From JBCCTX01 sp964468435 (GTDB lineage Bacteria; Bacteroidota; Bacteroidia; J057), in assembly GCA_964468435.1 (NCBI GenBank), contig CAYXVE010000071.1, positions 1 to 22,360 on the forward strand: a stretch of DNA of 22,360 nt, written 5' to 3'. Positions 1 through 8,550 of the stretch are shown here, piece after piece. The position numbers were made by a program, and so were the translations under genes. The notes under the pieces were generated by a model. That model saw nothing but the letters and a program-made list of their open reading frames with translations, searched no databases and was not told where the DNA came from. The stretch's first letter is position 1, and every line of letters starts with the position of its first letter.

Positions 1-39
1 AAAAACTTCCGCATTCATTAGCGCTGTCTTGATTTGTGC

Positions 40-1761
40 CTAAGCCAATTCAAGCTTATAGTATTCTTGAAGGCAGAAGTCGACCTGTTTGCGCATATAG
101 TCGGCGCTGAAGTCAAATCTGATGCCTGCAGCATCATATACTTCCGGGATAGTCCGGGTATATCCCAGTTTAAGGGCATCAAGATACTGTTGCAAACCTC
201 GATCAGCAGATTCTTTGTAATTGTGCCATACAGCAAGAGCACCTAGCTGGGCAATGGCATATTCGATATAGTAAAAGGGGACTTCGTAGATGTGTAGTTG
301 CTTTTGCCAGAGATTGTCCCTGACATGCTCATATCCTGACCAGTCTATACCTTCACCGTGAAAGCGATGATACAATTCCACCCATTTGGCTCTTCTTTCC
401 TCCTGGCTATGGTCGTGATAGTCGTACATCCATTGCTGGAATGCATCTACTGTTGCGATCCAGGGGAAGATTGTGATCGAACGTCGAAGCTGGTCTTTTT
501 TTGCACGTGTGAGTTCCTGTTCATCTTCGTAGAATTCATCGTAATAGTCTAGAGCCATCAACTCCATACTCATTGATGCGAGTTCTGCTACTTCGGAAGG
601 TGTGCTTTTGAGTTCATTGAGGAAAATGTCCTGAGTGACAAATGAATGGATCGCATGTCCACTTTCATGTAGCAGCGTGATCACATCATTCTGGGTTCCT
701 GCAGCGTTCATAAAGATAAAAGGTACACCTGTCTCCATTAATGGATAGTTATATCCACCAGGAGCTTTACCGAGTCTGCTATCCACATCTAAATAGCCTT
801 TGTCCTTCATGATCTGCAGCATTTCACCTAATTCAGGTTTGATACGCTTCAGGATATTTTGTGATTTATTGACAAGTTCCTGTCCATCTTCAAAAGGCTC
901 TAGAGGTGAAGTGCCATAAATATCTACTGCCGTGTCCCAGGGTTTAAGTTCACCATAGCCCAGTCTTTCTTTGCGTTCCTCCATAAATACCTGATATATA
1001 GGCTTTACGACCGTTTCTACTGCATGGTGAAACTTCAGGGTATCTTCTGGGCAATAATCAAATCGCTTCATGGCTGCAAATTTGTACTGAGTATATGACT
1101 CATAACCTGCATTCACCGCGATTTGATGTCTTATTTTCAACAATTTATCCAGTACTTCATCTAACCGGTCTACATCCTGAAGCCTTCTCTGCGCAACTTT
1201 TTCCCAGACCTCCTTTCTCAACTCCTGATCCTGCTTTTCCAGGTATTTTCCTGCCTGCTGCAGGGTAATGGTTTTGCCTTCATGCTCGATCGTCATCTCC
1301 CCCATGATGGCACTATACTGCTGAGTAATGCTTTGTTCTTCTGACTTGAGGTTTACATTTTCTTCCCTGAATAATTTGATATCTCGCTTAAGAGATCTTT
1401 TGAAAGTCTGGTACGGATAATCAGGTAATTGATCAAAATGGGGATTAGTAGCAATTTTCTGGTTGAGTTGGTGCTGATAGATAGATACATGAGGAAGAAT
1501 TTCCCTGATAAAAAACTGATAATGCTCTGTATAAATCTCATTTTGCGTATCCCGGGTCATATTGATATATCTCCACGCCAGATCCTCAGCGATTACTGCC
1601 TCCAGTTCACTGGCTTTTTTGAGATATGCTTCGAGTTCTTCTAGGCTATCAGGCTGTTCTTCCAGTAGAATATCAAAATACTGTTTGAGTCCTTCCCAGT
1701 CTGCTACCTTAAAGTCTGAAGGTATAAATTTGCGTTGTTTGATCGGTTCCTGAATTGCCAT
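40..1761 (-). CDS. M3 family oligoendopeptidase (PepF-like)
   Basis: This 573-residue protein is a zinc metallopeptidase of the M3 (thimet oligopeptidase/PepF) family, which cuts short peptides in the cytoplasm. The zinc-binding HExxH motif is seen as HESGH at residues 365-369. A glutamate-containing helix follows (PSEVAELASMSME, about 388-400) and would supply the third metal ligand, probably E390 or E393. A C-terminal YYIEYAIAQLGAL stretch matches the family's tyrosine-bearing substrate region. There is no signal peptide, and the length is typical of the roughly 570-600 residue M3B group. The ATG at 1761 is the natural start. A TAATTTTG box lies about 60 bp upstream on the same strand. The gene is divergent from the thioesterase gene. 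Family assignment is firm; the exact substrate is unknown. Confidence 0.95.
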   Translation of the reverse strand: MAIQEPIKQRKFIPSDFKVADWEGLKQYFDILLEEQPDSLEELEAYLKKASELEAVIAEDLAWRYINMTRDTQNEIYTEHYQFFIREILPHVSIYQHQLNQKIATNPHFDQLPDYPYQTFKRSLKRDIKLFREENVNLKSEEQSITQQYSAIMGEMTIEHEGKTITLQQAGKYLEKQDQELRKEVWEKVAQRRLQDVDRLDEVLDKLLKIRHQIAVNAGYESYTQYKFAAMKRFDYCPEDTLKFHHAVETVVKPIYQVFMEERKERLGYGELKPWDTAVDIYGTSPLEPFEDGQELVNKSQNILKRIKPELGEMLQIMKDKGYLDVDSRLGKAPGGYNYPLMETGVPFIFMNAAGTQNDVITLLHESGHAIHSFVTQDIFLNELKSTPSEVAELASMSMELMALDYYDEFYEDEQELTRAKKDQLRRSITIFPWIATVDAFQQWMYDYHDHSQEERRAKWVELYHRFHGEGIDWSGYEHVRDNLWQKQLHIYEVPFYYIEYAIAQLGALAVWHNYKESADRGLQQYLDALKLGYTRTIPEVYDAAGIRFDFSADYMRKQVDFCLQEYYKLELA

Positions 1762-1821
1762 ATAATCTTGATTATTTTTTTAATTGTATATCTAAAACGA
1801 TTTCGTAAAAATCCTGTTGGG

Positions 1822-1829
1822 CAAAATTA
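1822..1829 (-). promoter_or_regulatory. Candidate Bacteroidota -7 element for the M3 peptidase gene
   Basis: On the minus strand this reads TAATTTTG, an exact match to the Bacteroidota -7 consensus TAnnTTTG, about 60 bp before the peptidase start codon. No good TTTG -33 box is seen at the usual 19-21 bp spacing, so support rests on one element and on its position in a divergent intergenic gap. Confidence 0.4.
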
Positions 1830-1895
1830 CAAATCCACACAAAAAATGCATACCTTATTGCAGACTTGCTCCAGATAGTTACAATTATATATTTT

Positions 1896-2315
1896 ATGGA
1901 AGGCACTGAGACCAAAAGATCCGTTGTTGAGATTACGGTAAAAGGATATCATTTAGACTTAAATGGCCAGGTAAGTAATCCCAGGTTTATGGAACTACTC
2001 GAAGAGGGGAGATGGCATCACTATAATGGAATGCTTGAAACAGGTGTTTTCCTGGAGCTGGATCTCTCCTTGGTATTGGTCAATATCAATGTGAATTATC
2101 GACGGCCTGCAGTTTTGGGAGATAAACTCGAGATTGTTACGGAAGTAAAACGTATTGGGAATAAAAGCATCACTTTGGAACAGGTGATCAATGAGAAAAA
2201 AAGTGGGGATGTGATACTGGATGGGGAATTGACCTATGTCTTGAAAGATATAAAAAAAGGTCATGGCATACTTATTACAGGTTCTATCAGGCAGATGCTA
2301 TTACAGGGGGAATAG
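1896..2315 (+). CDS. Acyl-CoA thioesterase, hot-dog fold (4HBT / YbgC-like)
   Basis: This small protein of about 139 residues has the hot-dog thioesterase pattern. It contains a YHLDLNGQVSNPRFMELLEEGRW-type segment near residues 18-40, which holds the conserved catalytic-type Asp followed by N-G-x-V-x-N, and then the long helix with a Glu pair. Members hydrolyse acyl-CoA thioesters in the cytoplasm; the acyl chain preferred here cannot be read from the sequence. I chose the ATG at 1896. A TTG at 1866 would add ten hydrophobic residues that do not look like family sequence. tadA starts 39 bp after its stop, so the two are probably co-transcribed. The family call is confident; the physiological role is not. 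Confidence 0.85.
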   Translation: MEGTETKRSVVEITVKGYHLDLNGQVSNPRFMELLEEGRWHHYNGMLETGVFLELDLSLVLVNINVNYRRPAVLGDKLEIVTEVKRIGNKSITLEQVINEKKSGDVILDGELTYVLKDIKKGHGILITGSIRQMLLQGE

Positions 2316-2354
2316 GTACAATCAAGCAGCAAAATCAAAAAAACTGAATAAATT

Positions 2355-2816
2355 TTGTTTTCCATTTTTGATGACGAGCATTTTATGCGTCAGGCCTACC
2401 AGATGGCTGAGCAGGCATTTGCAGAAGGAGAAGTACCAATAGGGTCTGTCGTATCCTATGGCAACCGGATCATCGGCAAGGGATACAATCAGACAGAGCG
2501 ACTTCAGGATCCTACCGCACATGCAGAGATGATTGCTATTACAGCTGCCTGCGGTGCCATGAATAGCAAATATTTACAGGACTGCGTCTTATATGTTACT
2601 GTAGAACCTTGTCCGATGTGTGCAGGAGCCATCCGCTGGGCACAGATACCCAGGGTGGTGTACGGTACACATGAACCTAAGTATGGATTTCAATTATACA
2701 GCCCATCGCTGCTTCATCCCAGGACTGAATGTATTGCAGGCATTATGGAGCACGAGTGCAAAGCACTCATGCAGGACTTCTTTCGCAATAAGCGTAATGG
2801 AATCAGCGACAACTAA
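2355..2816 (+). CDS. tadA: tRNA-specific adenosine deaminase TadA
   Basis: TadA deaminates adenosine 34 of tRNA-Arg(ACG) to inosine, which allows wobble reading of CGN codons. The catalytic zinc site is complete: H56 and proton-shuttle E58 in a TAHAEM motif, and C86 and C89 in PCPMCAGA (numbered from the TTG start). The length of 153 residues fits bacterial TadA. The start is unusual. The only ATG near the N-terminus (2385) would remove the FDDEHF segment, which lines up with the residues before the conserved W/F-M-R in other TadA proteins. The TTG at 2355 is therefore preferred, because an in-frame stop lies just before it at 2349. A short perfect inverted repeat (AACTAAT-C-ATTAGTT, 2812-2826) spans the stop codon. 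The gene lies downstream of the thioesterase gene on the same strand. Confidence 0.95.
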   Translation: MFSIFDDEHFMRQAYQMAEQAFAEGEVPIGSVVSYGNRIIGKGYNQTERLQDPTAHAEMIAITAACGAMNSKYLQDCVLYVTVEPCPMCAGAIRWAQIPRVVYGTHEPKYGFQLYSPSLLHPRTECIAGIMEHECKALMQDFFRNKRNGISDN

Positions 2817-2836
2817 TCATTAGTTAGGGGTTGGAT

Positions 2837-2868
2837 TTGACCTGTAGGCTATTTACTATTTAATTTGC
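2837..2868 (+). promoter_or_regulatory. Candidate Bacteroidota promoter of the CDF transporter gene
   Basis: TTTG at 2837-2840 is followed, after exactly 20 bp, by TTAATTTG at 2861-2868. This matches the Bacteroidota consensus TTTG-N19-21-TAnnTTTG with one mismatch in the second position of the -7 box. Transcription would start near 2875, about 27 nt before the ATG at 2902. It suggests the transporter gene can be expressed apart from tadA. Confidence 0.55.
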
Positions 2869-2901
2869 TGATATCGATTACACTTATACTTACTATCATC
2901 T

Positions 2902-3831
2902 ATGGCGGGTACAGCAAAAGGACCTATCTATGCTGCAATTGGGGCTAATCTGGCCATTGCGATTTCTAAATTTGTGGCGGCATCTATTAGTGGAAGTTCT
3001 GCAATGCTTTCAGAGGGAATTCACTCAGTAGTAGATTCTGGCAATGGGGTGTTGCTACTCTATGGCCTTAAGCGTAGCAAAAAGGGACCCGATGAGTTTC
3101 ACCCATTTGGACATGGAAAAGAGATCTACTTCTGGTCTTTGGTTGTGGCAGTTTTGATCTTTGCTATTGGTGGAGGAATGTCCTTTTACGAAGGGATTAT
3201 CCACATACAGCATCCTGAGTCAATCGGCGATCCTACGATTAGTTATATCGTACTTATCCTAGCGATCATTTTTGAGAGTTTTGCTTTGTTTCTCGCTGTC
3301 AAGAGTTTTAACAAGGATCGCAGGAAAAAAAATTTTCTCAAAGCCATTCAGGCCAGTAAAGACCCTGCATCCTTTGCAGTGATTCTGGAAGATACTGCTG
3401 CCCTGGTAGGATTGTTAGTAGCCATGCTGGGTGTTTTTCTCAGTCATTATCTCGGTGAACCCATCTACGATGGAATAGCTTCAGTAGTCATTGGGGTTTT
3501 ACTAACGATCATAGCACTATTGCTGGCTTATGAAAGTAAGGCGCTCCTGATCGGGGAAAGTGCTGAACCACTAATCCGGCAGAGCATCTACGAACTGGCG
3601 ATGAAAGATCCAGCTATTTCTAGGATGTATGATCCGGTAACCCTGCACTTCGGCCCCGAAGTAGTACTGCTTGCACTAGATGCAGAATTTGAAGACGATC
3701 TTACCGCCGATGAAATAGAAAATTCAATCATCCGGATTGAAAAAGCTATTAGAGAAGAGCATCCCATTATCAAACAAATCTATATCGAGGCTAAGGCTGT
3801 GTCAACCCGGAAACGGAAAAGCACAAGCTAG
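2902..3831 (+). CDS. Cation diffusion facilitator family transporter (ZnT9/SLC30A9-like)
   Basis: This is a 309-residue inner-membrane metal/proton antiporter of the CDF family. Six membrane segments span about residues 8-215, followed by a cytoplasmic metal-binding-like domain of about 90 residues. TM2 carries SEGIHSVVDSGN with H41-x3-D45. The next loop has the hallmark HPFGHGKEIYFW (67-78) of the subgroup that includes eukaryotic SLC30A9. TM5 carries ILEDTAALVG with D164, but there is no His or Asp four residues earlier, so the usual HxxxD/DxxxD site in TM5 is not seen. Metal specificity is therefore uncertain; zinc is most likely by family. The C-terminus is basic (TRKRKST). A promoter-like pair precedes it and a hairpin terminator follows about 58 bp after the stop. 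Confidence 0.92.
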   Translation: MAGTAKGPIYAAIGANLAIAISKFVAASISGSSAMLSEGIHSVVDSGNGVLLLYGLKRSKKGPDEFHPFGHGKEIYFWSLVVAVLIFAIGGGMSFYEGIIHIQHPESIGDPTISYIVLILAIIFESFALFLAVKSFNKDRRKKNFLKAIQASKDPASFAVILEDTAALVGLLVAMLGVFLSHYLGEPIYDGIASVVIGVLLTIIALLLAYESKALLIGESAEPLIRQSIYELAMKDPAISRMYDPVTLHFGPEVVLLALDAEFEDDLTADEIENSIIRIEKAIREEHPIIKQIYIEAKAVSTRKRKSTS

Positions 3832-3888
3832 GCGGAGAATCCACCAAACTAGGGCATGGTACGACTTTGACCAACGTGAAGACTATAT

Positions 3889-3920
3889 CTGTGTTTCATA
3901 CACAGGGGTTTTCTTTATTT
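3889..3920 (+). terminator. Rho-independent terminator of the CDF gene
   Basis: A perfect 6-bp stem CTGTGT / ACACAG with a TTCAT loop (3889-3905) is followed by GGG and then the T-rich tract TTTTCTTTATTT (3909-3920). It points along the plus strand. Its T tract overlaps the last codons and stop of the convergent acetyltransferase gene. Confidence 0.65.
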
Positions 3921-4358
3921 CGCATCCTCATAAATCACCACTTCTTCATCATCCAGGCCTTCTGAAAGGGGTTTAAAGCCTACGGATAGGAAAAATTGAC
4001 GCGCAAAATTGTTTTCTTTAGCATAACTAGCACGTATTTCCTTGCAGCGTATACTGTGATTGAGCAGTTCCAGCAGTTGTTGCATAGCGGTACGGCCTAT
4101 TCCCTTGCGCTGATAATCGATATCTATCATGATACGGTTGATCCAGCAGATTCCTGCAAATTCACCATACATGATGAAGCCTACCATCTGATTGTCATTC
4201 ATGATCCCATAGGGATGCAATTCCTCAAATTTAGCTTGCGCTAATGAATACAGTATTGTAGGAACAAACATGGATTGTTCCGGAGTAAGCTGTATATCCA
4301 GGCATTGTTCCCAGTTATATCTGTCCAGCGGTACGATCTTACAAAAAGGTTGGTACAT
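3915..4358 (-). CDS. GNAT family N-acetyltransferase (diamine/spermidine acetyltransferase-like)
   Basis: This protein of about 147 residues has a GNAT fold and would use acetyl-CoA to acetylate a primary amine. The acetyl-CoA binding loop is seen as QRKGIGRTAM, followed by the helix MQQLLELL. The C-terminal NNFARQFFLSVGFKPL segment is the family's motif B. The N-terminal pattern (LTPEQSMFVPTILYSLAQAKF) resembles BltD/PaiA-type polyamine acetyltransferases, in which EQ-xx-FV and SLAEA are conserved; the polyamine substrate is an inference. I chose the ATG at 4358, not the ATG at 4412, because a good Shine-Dalgarno-like AGAGGAAG sits just before it and the conserved domain begins right there. 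Its 3' end overlaps the terminator of the convergent transporter gene. Confidence 0.88.
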   Translation of the reverse strand: MYQPFCKIVPLDRYNWEQCLDIQLTPEQSMFVPTILYSLAQAKFEELHPYGIMNDNQMVGFIMYGEFAGICWINRIMIDIDYQRKGIGRTAMQQLLELLNHSIRCKEIRASYAKENNFARQFFLSVGFKPLSEGLDDEEVVIYEDAK

Positions 4359-4514
4359 ATATTTTCTTCCTCTTTTTATATCAAATAATAGAGATATTCT
4401 GCTTATTTCCAAAATATGTTTGAAGAGTCTTAAGCTGTTTGCGCACAGTAAGGAGATTTTAGCTTATGTAATAGCCATGTCTGAATAAGGTTGATCAACA
4501 CGATAAACTACAAG

Positions 4515-6953
4515 TTATATTCTGAACGTATATTGTAAAGTGTAAAACCGCTGTGGAGCCAGCGCACCAGGAATGATCAAGTATTCTTCATTAAGGGCAT
4601 TATCTATGTTGAAGGAAAACTGATGGGAGGGTGTAGGTTGATAGGAAAAAATAATATCCCAGATATTTTCTCCATGAGGGTGTTTTTGGCGGAAATCGCT
4701 GAGGCCATCGACGACCACGTAGAGATATTGATCAATCTGCTCGATAAAGCTTCTGCGTCTGAAATTAGTGGAGATCATCCATTTATCATATTCTAATGTC
4801 AGACTAAGCCGGACGAGTTCACGAGCCCGGTATTTCAGCGTTTCAGGTTGATCTACGATATTGGGATTTTGGATGTCTGTGATCAGTTGGAGCAGGTTTT
4901 CAGGATAGCGGCTCAGGTCGAGCTGGCGCTCTTCTGGTACAGCATTGAGATCCATGGGATCTACCCAGGTGACTCCACCTGAGAAGCCGAAAGTCCATTT
5001 ATGCCACTGGATTTGTCCCATCCCGGTCAATTCAATTCCTATGATGCGTGCATTGGCTACGTTGATGGTTGAAAAAGCCACATCCGTATTAATGCCACCG
5101 CTACCAGCGGTAAGGATCAGGGTATCGAGTCCAAACTCAATCATGTTGTCAAATTCCATTTGAAATCCAGCCAGATCCAGGTAGCCACCTAGCAACAGGT
5201 CATTGCGTTGTAATTTAAATCCCTGTCTGATGCCTAATTCTGCACTGTAACCTGTTTCGGATTTGATGTCAGGATTGGGCTGGATGACCAGGCCTCCTCC
5301 TGTCGTGTTGGTAAAGCGCTCAGCTACCGATGGTACGCGAAAGGCCTGTCCAAAAGATGCTCTAATATTGGTGCCACGGCGCAATTCATAGTTGATACCT
5401 GCCCTCAGAATGGGTCTTGACTCCACAGGCAAAGTATCCACCTTGATCCGCTCCCAGCGAAATCCTAGGCTGATGTGTAGTTTCCCCAGTTCCCCTTCCA
5501 ACTGTGTGTACAATCCCGTCGAATTTCCCCTGTGTCTTCCATCTCCCACCAGTGTTTGCCCATTGATATTGGCAGTGCCACCAAACAGACTATCGCCCCG
5601 TACAACAGAATGGGTGAATGCGATCCCACCAATCCAGGAAAAAAATCTTCCCAGGTTCCTTTGATACATTAGATCGTGATAAAATATCGAATTGTGATTA
5701 CTCTGATCGGTATCATTAGTATTTTGATTGTTGAGAAATCTTCCACGATACCAGATCAGATCCCCATTGGGGGAGAGATATTTTACAGATGGGTCTACAG
5801 ACCACTGAGTCTTGAATTGCTTCCTGTTACCACCTGAGTCCTCAGTAGGGGTGAGTCCTCCACCTGAAACTTCCCACACAGTGTCTGATCCGCTTTGTAC
5901 GAAGTTGGAATCTGGTGCATATGAACGCCAGTAAAGGGTGGAACTTCCGGAATCAACGAAGGAAATGACCTGCAACCTGGCACTAAGTCCCGGAACCGAT
6001 GCGGGTTCATAATCCAGTCTCAGTAACCCTCTGAAAGATTCTCTATCTGTTGCCTGCATATAGCCACTATCTTTGATCAGATCGGTTTGGAGGGTTACTC
6101 CCAGGTCTCCCACCTTTCTTGCGTGATAAATGTGTGCTGATGCCTGATAGGCATGTGCACCTCCATCCCAATCCAGTGCCTTGTTGGCTGGAGTATCATA
6201 GATACCTCCCCTAAGCCGGACGGAAGTCCGGGGATTACGGGGAGGATCAGTCGTGATAATATTGATCACCCCTCCCATGGCTCCTGAGCCATACAATACA
6301 GAACTCGCACCTTTTAGCACCTCGATCTGAGAGATATTATCTACTGGGACCAGGTTGCTAAGTGCGGCTGTAGATTCACTACTGAGCAATGCAATGCCAT
6401 CTATGGCAACCATGACCCGGCTACCTACACCGTAAGCATAACCGGAGCTACCCCGGATATTGATCTGACCATCCTGCTCGTCTACTCCCGGTATGCGATT
6501 AAGTATTTTTGTGACTTCCGGACTCGACTGGAGATCGATAAAATCCGGTCTTATCACGGAAATTGAAACAGGAATATCCTGCTGGTATTGGGCTATCCCT
6601 TTGCTGGCGGTGATCACTACATCTTGTGATAAATATGACAAAGGAGACAAAGCAATATGCACAGGTTCCCATGTACCTGACACTAGCTGTATGGGTATGC
6701 GCTTTCTCGTATATCCCAGTTGACTAATGACCAGTTGTACTGAATCAGATGGTCTGTCATATATTTTCAGCGAAAAGCTTCCCGAACTGTCTGTAAAAGT
6801 CCCATATGAGGTATTTGCTATCATCACTCTAACACCTTCCATCTCGCTATTGGACAGGCTATCGACCACCTTTCCGGTGAGGTTAATTACCTGAGCTGAT
6901 AGATGTAGTGTAATAAAAAGATAGTACCCAAAAAAAAGTAGTCCTTTTTTCAT
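4515..6953 (-). CDS. TonB-dependent outer-membrane receptor
   Basis: This 812-residue protein has the full architecture of a TonB-dependent receptor. A signal peptide (about 1-20, ending LSAQ) comes first. A carboxypeptidase-regulatory-like domain follows (VINLTGKVVDSLSNSEMEGV onward, about 22-110). The plug starts at VVITASKG and contains the hallmark IPGVDEQDGQINIRG, DGI, and IEVLKGASSVLYGSGAMGGVINI. A 22-stranded barrel with FRVPSVAERF and a C-terminal aromatic-rich strand (FYTLQYTFRI) completes it. It imports a bulky nutrient such as a siderophore, corrinoid or metal complex, powered by TonB-ExbBD. There is no SusD partner next to it, so the glycan-import type is unlikely. The substrate is unknown. 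It lies 155 bp downstream of the T9SS-exported protein gene on the same strand. I saw no clear terminator or promoter between the two. Confidence 0.95.
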   Translation of the reverse strand: MKKGLLFFGYYLFITLHLSAQVINLTGKVVDSLSNSEMEGVRVMIANTSYGTFTDSSGSFSLKIYDRPSDSVQLVISQLGYTRKRIPIQLVSGTWEPVHIALSPLSYLSQDVVITASKGIAQYQQDIPVSISVIRPDFIDLQSSPEVTKILNRIPGVDEQDGQINIRGSSGYAYGVGSRVMVAIDGIALLSSESTAALSNLVPVDNISQIEVLKGASSVLYGSGAMGGVINIITTDPPRNPRTSVRLRGGIYDTPANKALDWDGGAHAYQASAHIYHARKVGDLGVTLQTDLIKDSGYMQATDRESFRGLLRLDYEPASVPGLSARLQVISFVDSGSSTLYWRSYAPDSNFVQSGSDTVWEVSGGGLTPTEDSGGNRKQFKTQWSVDPSVKYLSPNGDLIWYRGRFLNNQNTNDTDQSNHNSIFYHDLMYQRNLGRFFSWIGGIAFTHSVVRGDSLFGGTANINGQTLVGDGRHRGNSTGLYTQLEGELGKLHISLGFRWERIKVDTLPVESRPILRAGINYELRRGTNIRASFGQAFRVPSVAERFTNTTGGGLVIQPNPDIKSETGYSAELGIRQGFKLQRNDLLLGGYLDLAGFQMEFDNMIEFGLDTLILTAGSGGINTDVAFSTINVANARIIGIELTGMGQIQWHKWTFGFSGGVTWVDPMDLNAVPEERQLDLSRYPENLLQLITDIQNPNIVDQPETLKYRARELVRLSLTLEYDKWMISTNFRRRSFIEQIDQYLYVVVDGLSDFRQKHPHGENIWDIIFSYQPTPSHQFSFNIDNALNEEYLIIPGALAPQRFYTLQYTFRI

Positions 6954-7108
6954 TCCAGGAGTTAATTAAGTACCTGAATATGTAATTGATTCCTTAAGAT
7001 AATAGCTTGAATGATTTATAACAGTAGGAACAAAAACAAAATTTGGGAATCAGGCAATTAAAGGCGTCAAATTACCAGGGAAATATAGTGGTTTAAAGTA
7101 TATTGCTA

Positions 7109-7939
7109 TTAGCGAACAGTCAGTTTGCGTGCAAACATACTTGCGCCATTACCCAGATCCAGTCTGACAAAGTACATACCGGATTTCCATTCTTCTGTAT
7201 TGAGAGGGACTTCATGCGAGCCTGGGGCTAGTTTGCCAAAATCTTTGCTGAATACACTGCGACCGATCAGATCGAGTACTTCTACGGAAGTCTCTGCTAC
7301 TTCTGGTAACACGAATCTCAGAGTCGTATTAAAAGGAGCTGGGTTGGGAAAGACTTCCATCCGGATTATCTCAGGCGTTAACTTCGCCAACGAGGTGCTG
7401 GTAGTATCACCTGTGATGATAAAAGGTACACGGAATTCTTGAATGGCATATTGTTGTATGATGTCCTGAGGTAGTTGTAAAGCGACGCATCTTCCGGAAT
7501 CTGGAGAATACAATCCAGGAGAAATAGTTAGAAATATTCTCAGGCTATCATCTGGTAATACCCGGGATTCAGGGATGCCAGAGATATTGATACATCCACG
7601 ATTGACAGTTCCAGAGTCAAAACTGATATCCCAGGTACAATCTTCTTCATTACATTCGAAGTCCATACCAGTGGGAATATTGGAAACTGAATCTAGCGAG
7701 TATGCACATAAATTGGCAAATACATCTCCAAATCCTTCAACGAAGATGGTAATTTCGGTAGGAAAGACGAAGTTAATCGTTTGTAGATAAGGTTGTCCTA
7801 CTTCACCACCTTCCAAAGCGAGCGGATAGATACCTGCGGTGTCGGGCAATGATGTATCCGGTTCACATTGAGCATGGGTTTGTGTATGAAGAGCTACAAA
7901 AAGTACCAGACTTAAGAAATAGATATACAAGTATTTCAT
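7109..7939 (-). CDS. Secreted protein with T9SS type A C-terminal sorting domain
   Basis: This secreted protein has about 276 residues from the ATG at 7939. That start is preferred over the ATG at 7984 because it directly begins a signal peptide (MKYLYIYFLSLVLFVAL, cleaved after THA-Q). The middle part is cysteine-containing and resembles the putative Ig-like domains of Bacteroidota adhesin-type proteins (IPTGMDFEC..EDCTW..GCINISGIPE). The last 80 residues form a type A T9SS sorting domain: RMEVFPNPAPFNTTLRFVL, a VEVLDLIGRSVF strand, then SGMYFVRLDLG and a basic end (ARKLTVR). Such domains send proteins through the type IX system to the surface, where they are usually cleaved and anchored or released. 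No enzymatic motif is seen. Function is unknown; a structural or binding role is an inference. Confidence 0.88.
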   Translation of the reverse strand: MKYLYIYFLSLVLFVALHTQTHAQCEPDTSLPDTAGIYPLALEGGEVGQPYLQTINFVFPTEITIFVEGFGDVFANLCAYSLDSVSNIPTGMDFECNEEDCTWDISFDSGTVNRGCINISGIPESRVLPDDSLRIFLTISPGLYSPDSGRCVALQLPQDIIQQYAIQEFRVPFIITGDTTSTSLAKLTPEIIRMEVFPNPAPFNTTLRFVLPEVAETSVEVLDLIGRSVFSKDFGKLAPGSHEVPLNTEEWKSGMYFVRLDLGNGASMFARKLTVR

Positions 7940-8076
7940 AAACAGAAATTTTTTACAATGTATGGGAAAATATTTAAATATCATAGATTAAATTCGCCTC
8001 AAAACAAACATGTACTTCTTATAGTTAGACCATTGTTTTCCTTAAAAGTTAAAAATATTGTTAGAAAAAAGCGATC

Positions 8077-8550
8077 ATGAGTCATATTCAACCCGGAGTA
8101 AAAGCACCTGATTTTACCCTACTCAATCAAAAGGGGGAAAGCGTTTCTTTGGCTGATTACAAAAGCAGGCAGCATGTTGTATTGTACTTTTATCCCAAGG
8201 ATGAGACGCCTGGATGTGTGAAAGAGGCATGTAGTTTTCGCGATCAGTACGAAGTGTTTCGAGATGCAGGTGCCGAAGTAGTTGGGATCAGTGCTGATTC
8301 TGTGAAGTCTCACCAGGCTTTTGCCCTGAACAGACGTCTTCCTTTTCAATTGCTCAGCGATACGGATAATAGCGTTCGCAAGGCATATGGAGTCTCCGGC
8401 ACTCTGTTGGGGTTGCTCCCCGGGCGTGTTACTTTTGTGATCGATCAGTACGGTATCGTGCGGCATGCTTTTTCCTCTCAATTACAGATTCAACAACATA
8501 TTCAGGAAGCACTGTATGTTATTCAGGGGCTAGAGCAAATCAGGGATTGA
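8077..8550 (+). CDS. bcp: Thioredoxin-dependent peroxiredoxin, BCP/PrxQ type
   Basis: This 157-residue peroxidase reduces hydrogen peroxide and organic peroxides in the cytoplasm with thioredoxin-supplied electrons. The active site PKDETPGCVKEACSFRD places the peroxidatic cysteine at C47 and the resolving cysteine at C52, the C-x4-C spacing typical of atypical 2-Cys PrxQ/BCP proteins. The KAPDF start, SDTDNSVRKAYGV and GRVTFVID segments are also family-typical. The ATG at 8077 gives an N-terminus of normal length. The gene is divergent from the T9SS-exported protein gene. EI24 and uvrC follow on the same strand after a gap of about 180 bp. Confidence 0.94.
   Translation: MSHIQPGVKAPDFTLLNQKGESVSLADYKSRQHVVLYFYPKDETPGCVKEACSFRDQYEVFRDAGAEVVGISADSVKSHQAFALNRRLPFQLLSDTDNSVRKAYGVSGTLLGLLPGRVTFVIDQYGIVRHAFSSQLQIQQHIQEALYVIQGLEQIRD

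Noticed and set aside
1851..1858. TACCTTAT as a promoter box for the thioesterase gene
   Set aside because: It has two mismatches in the important TTTG part, and no TTTG box lies at the right distance.
3737..3976. 79-codon plus-strand open frame at the end of the CDF gene
   Set aside because: It overlaps the CDF C-terminus in another frame, runs through the terminator and into the antisense of the acetyltransferase gene.
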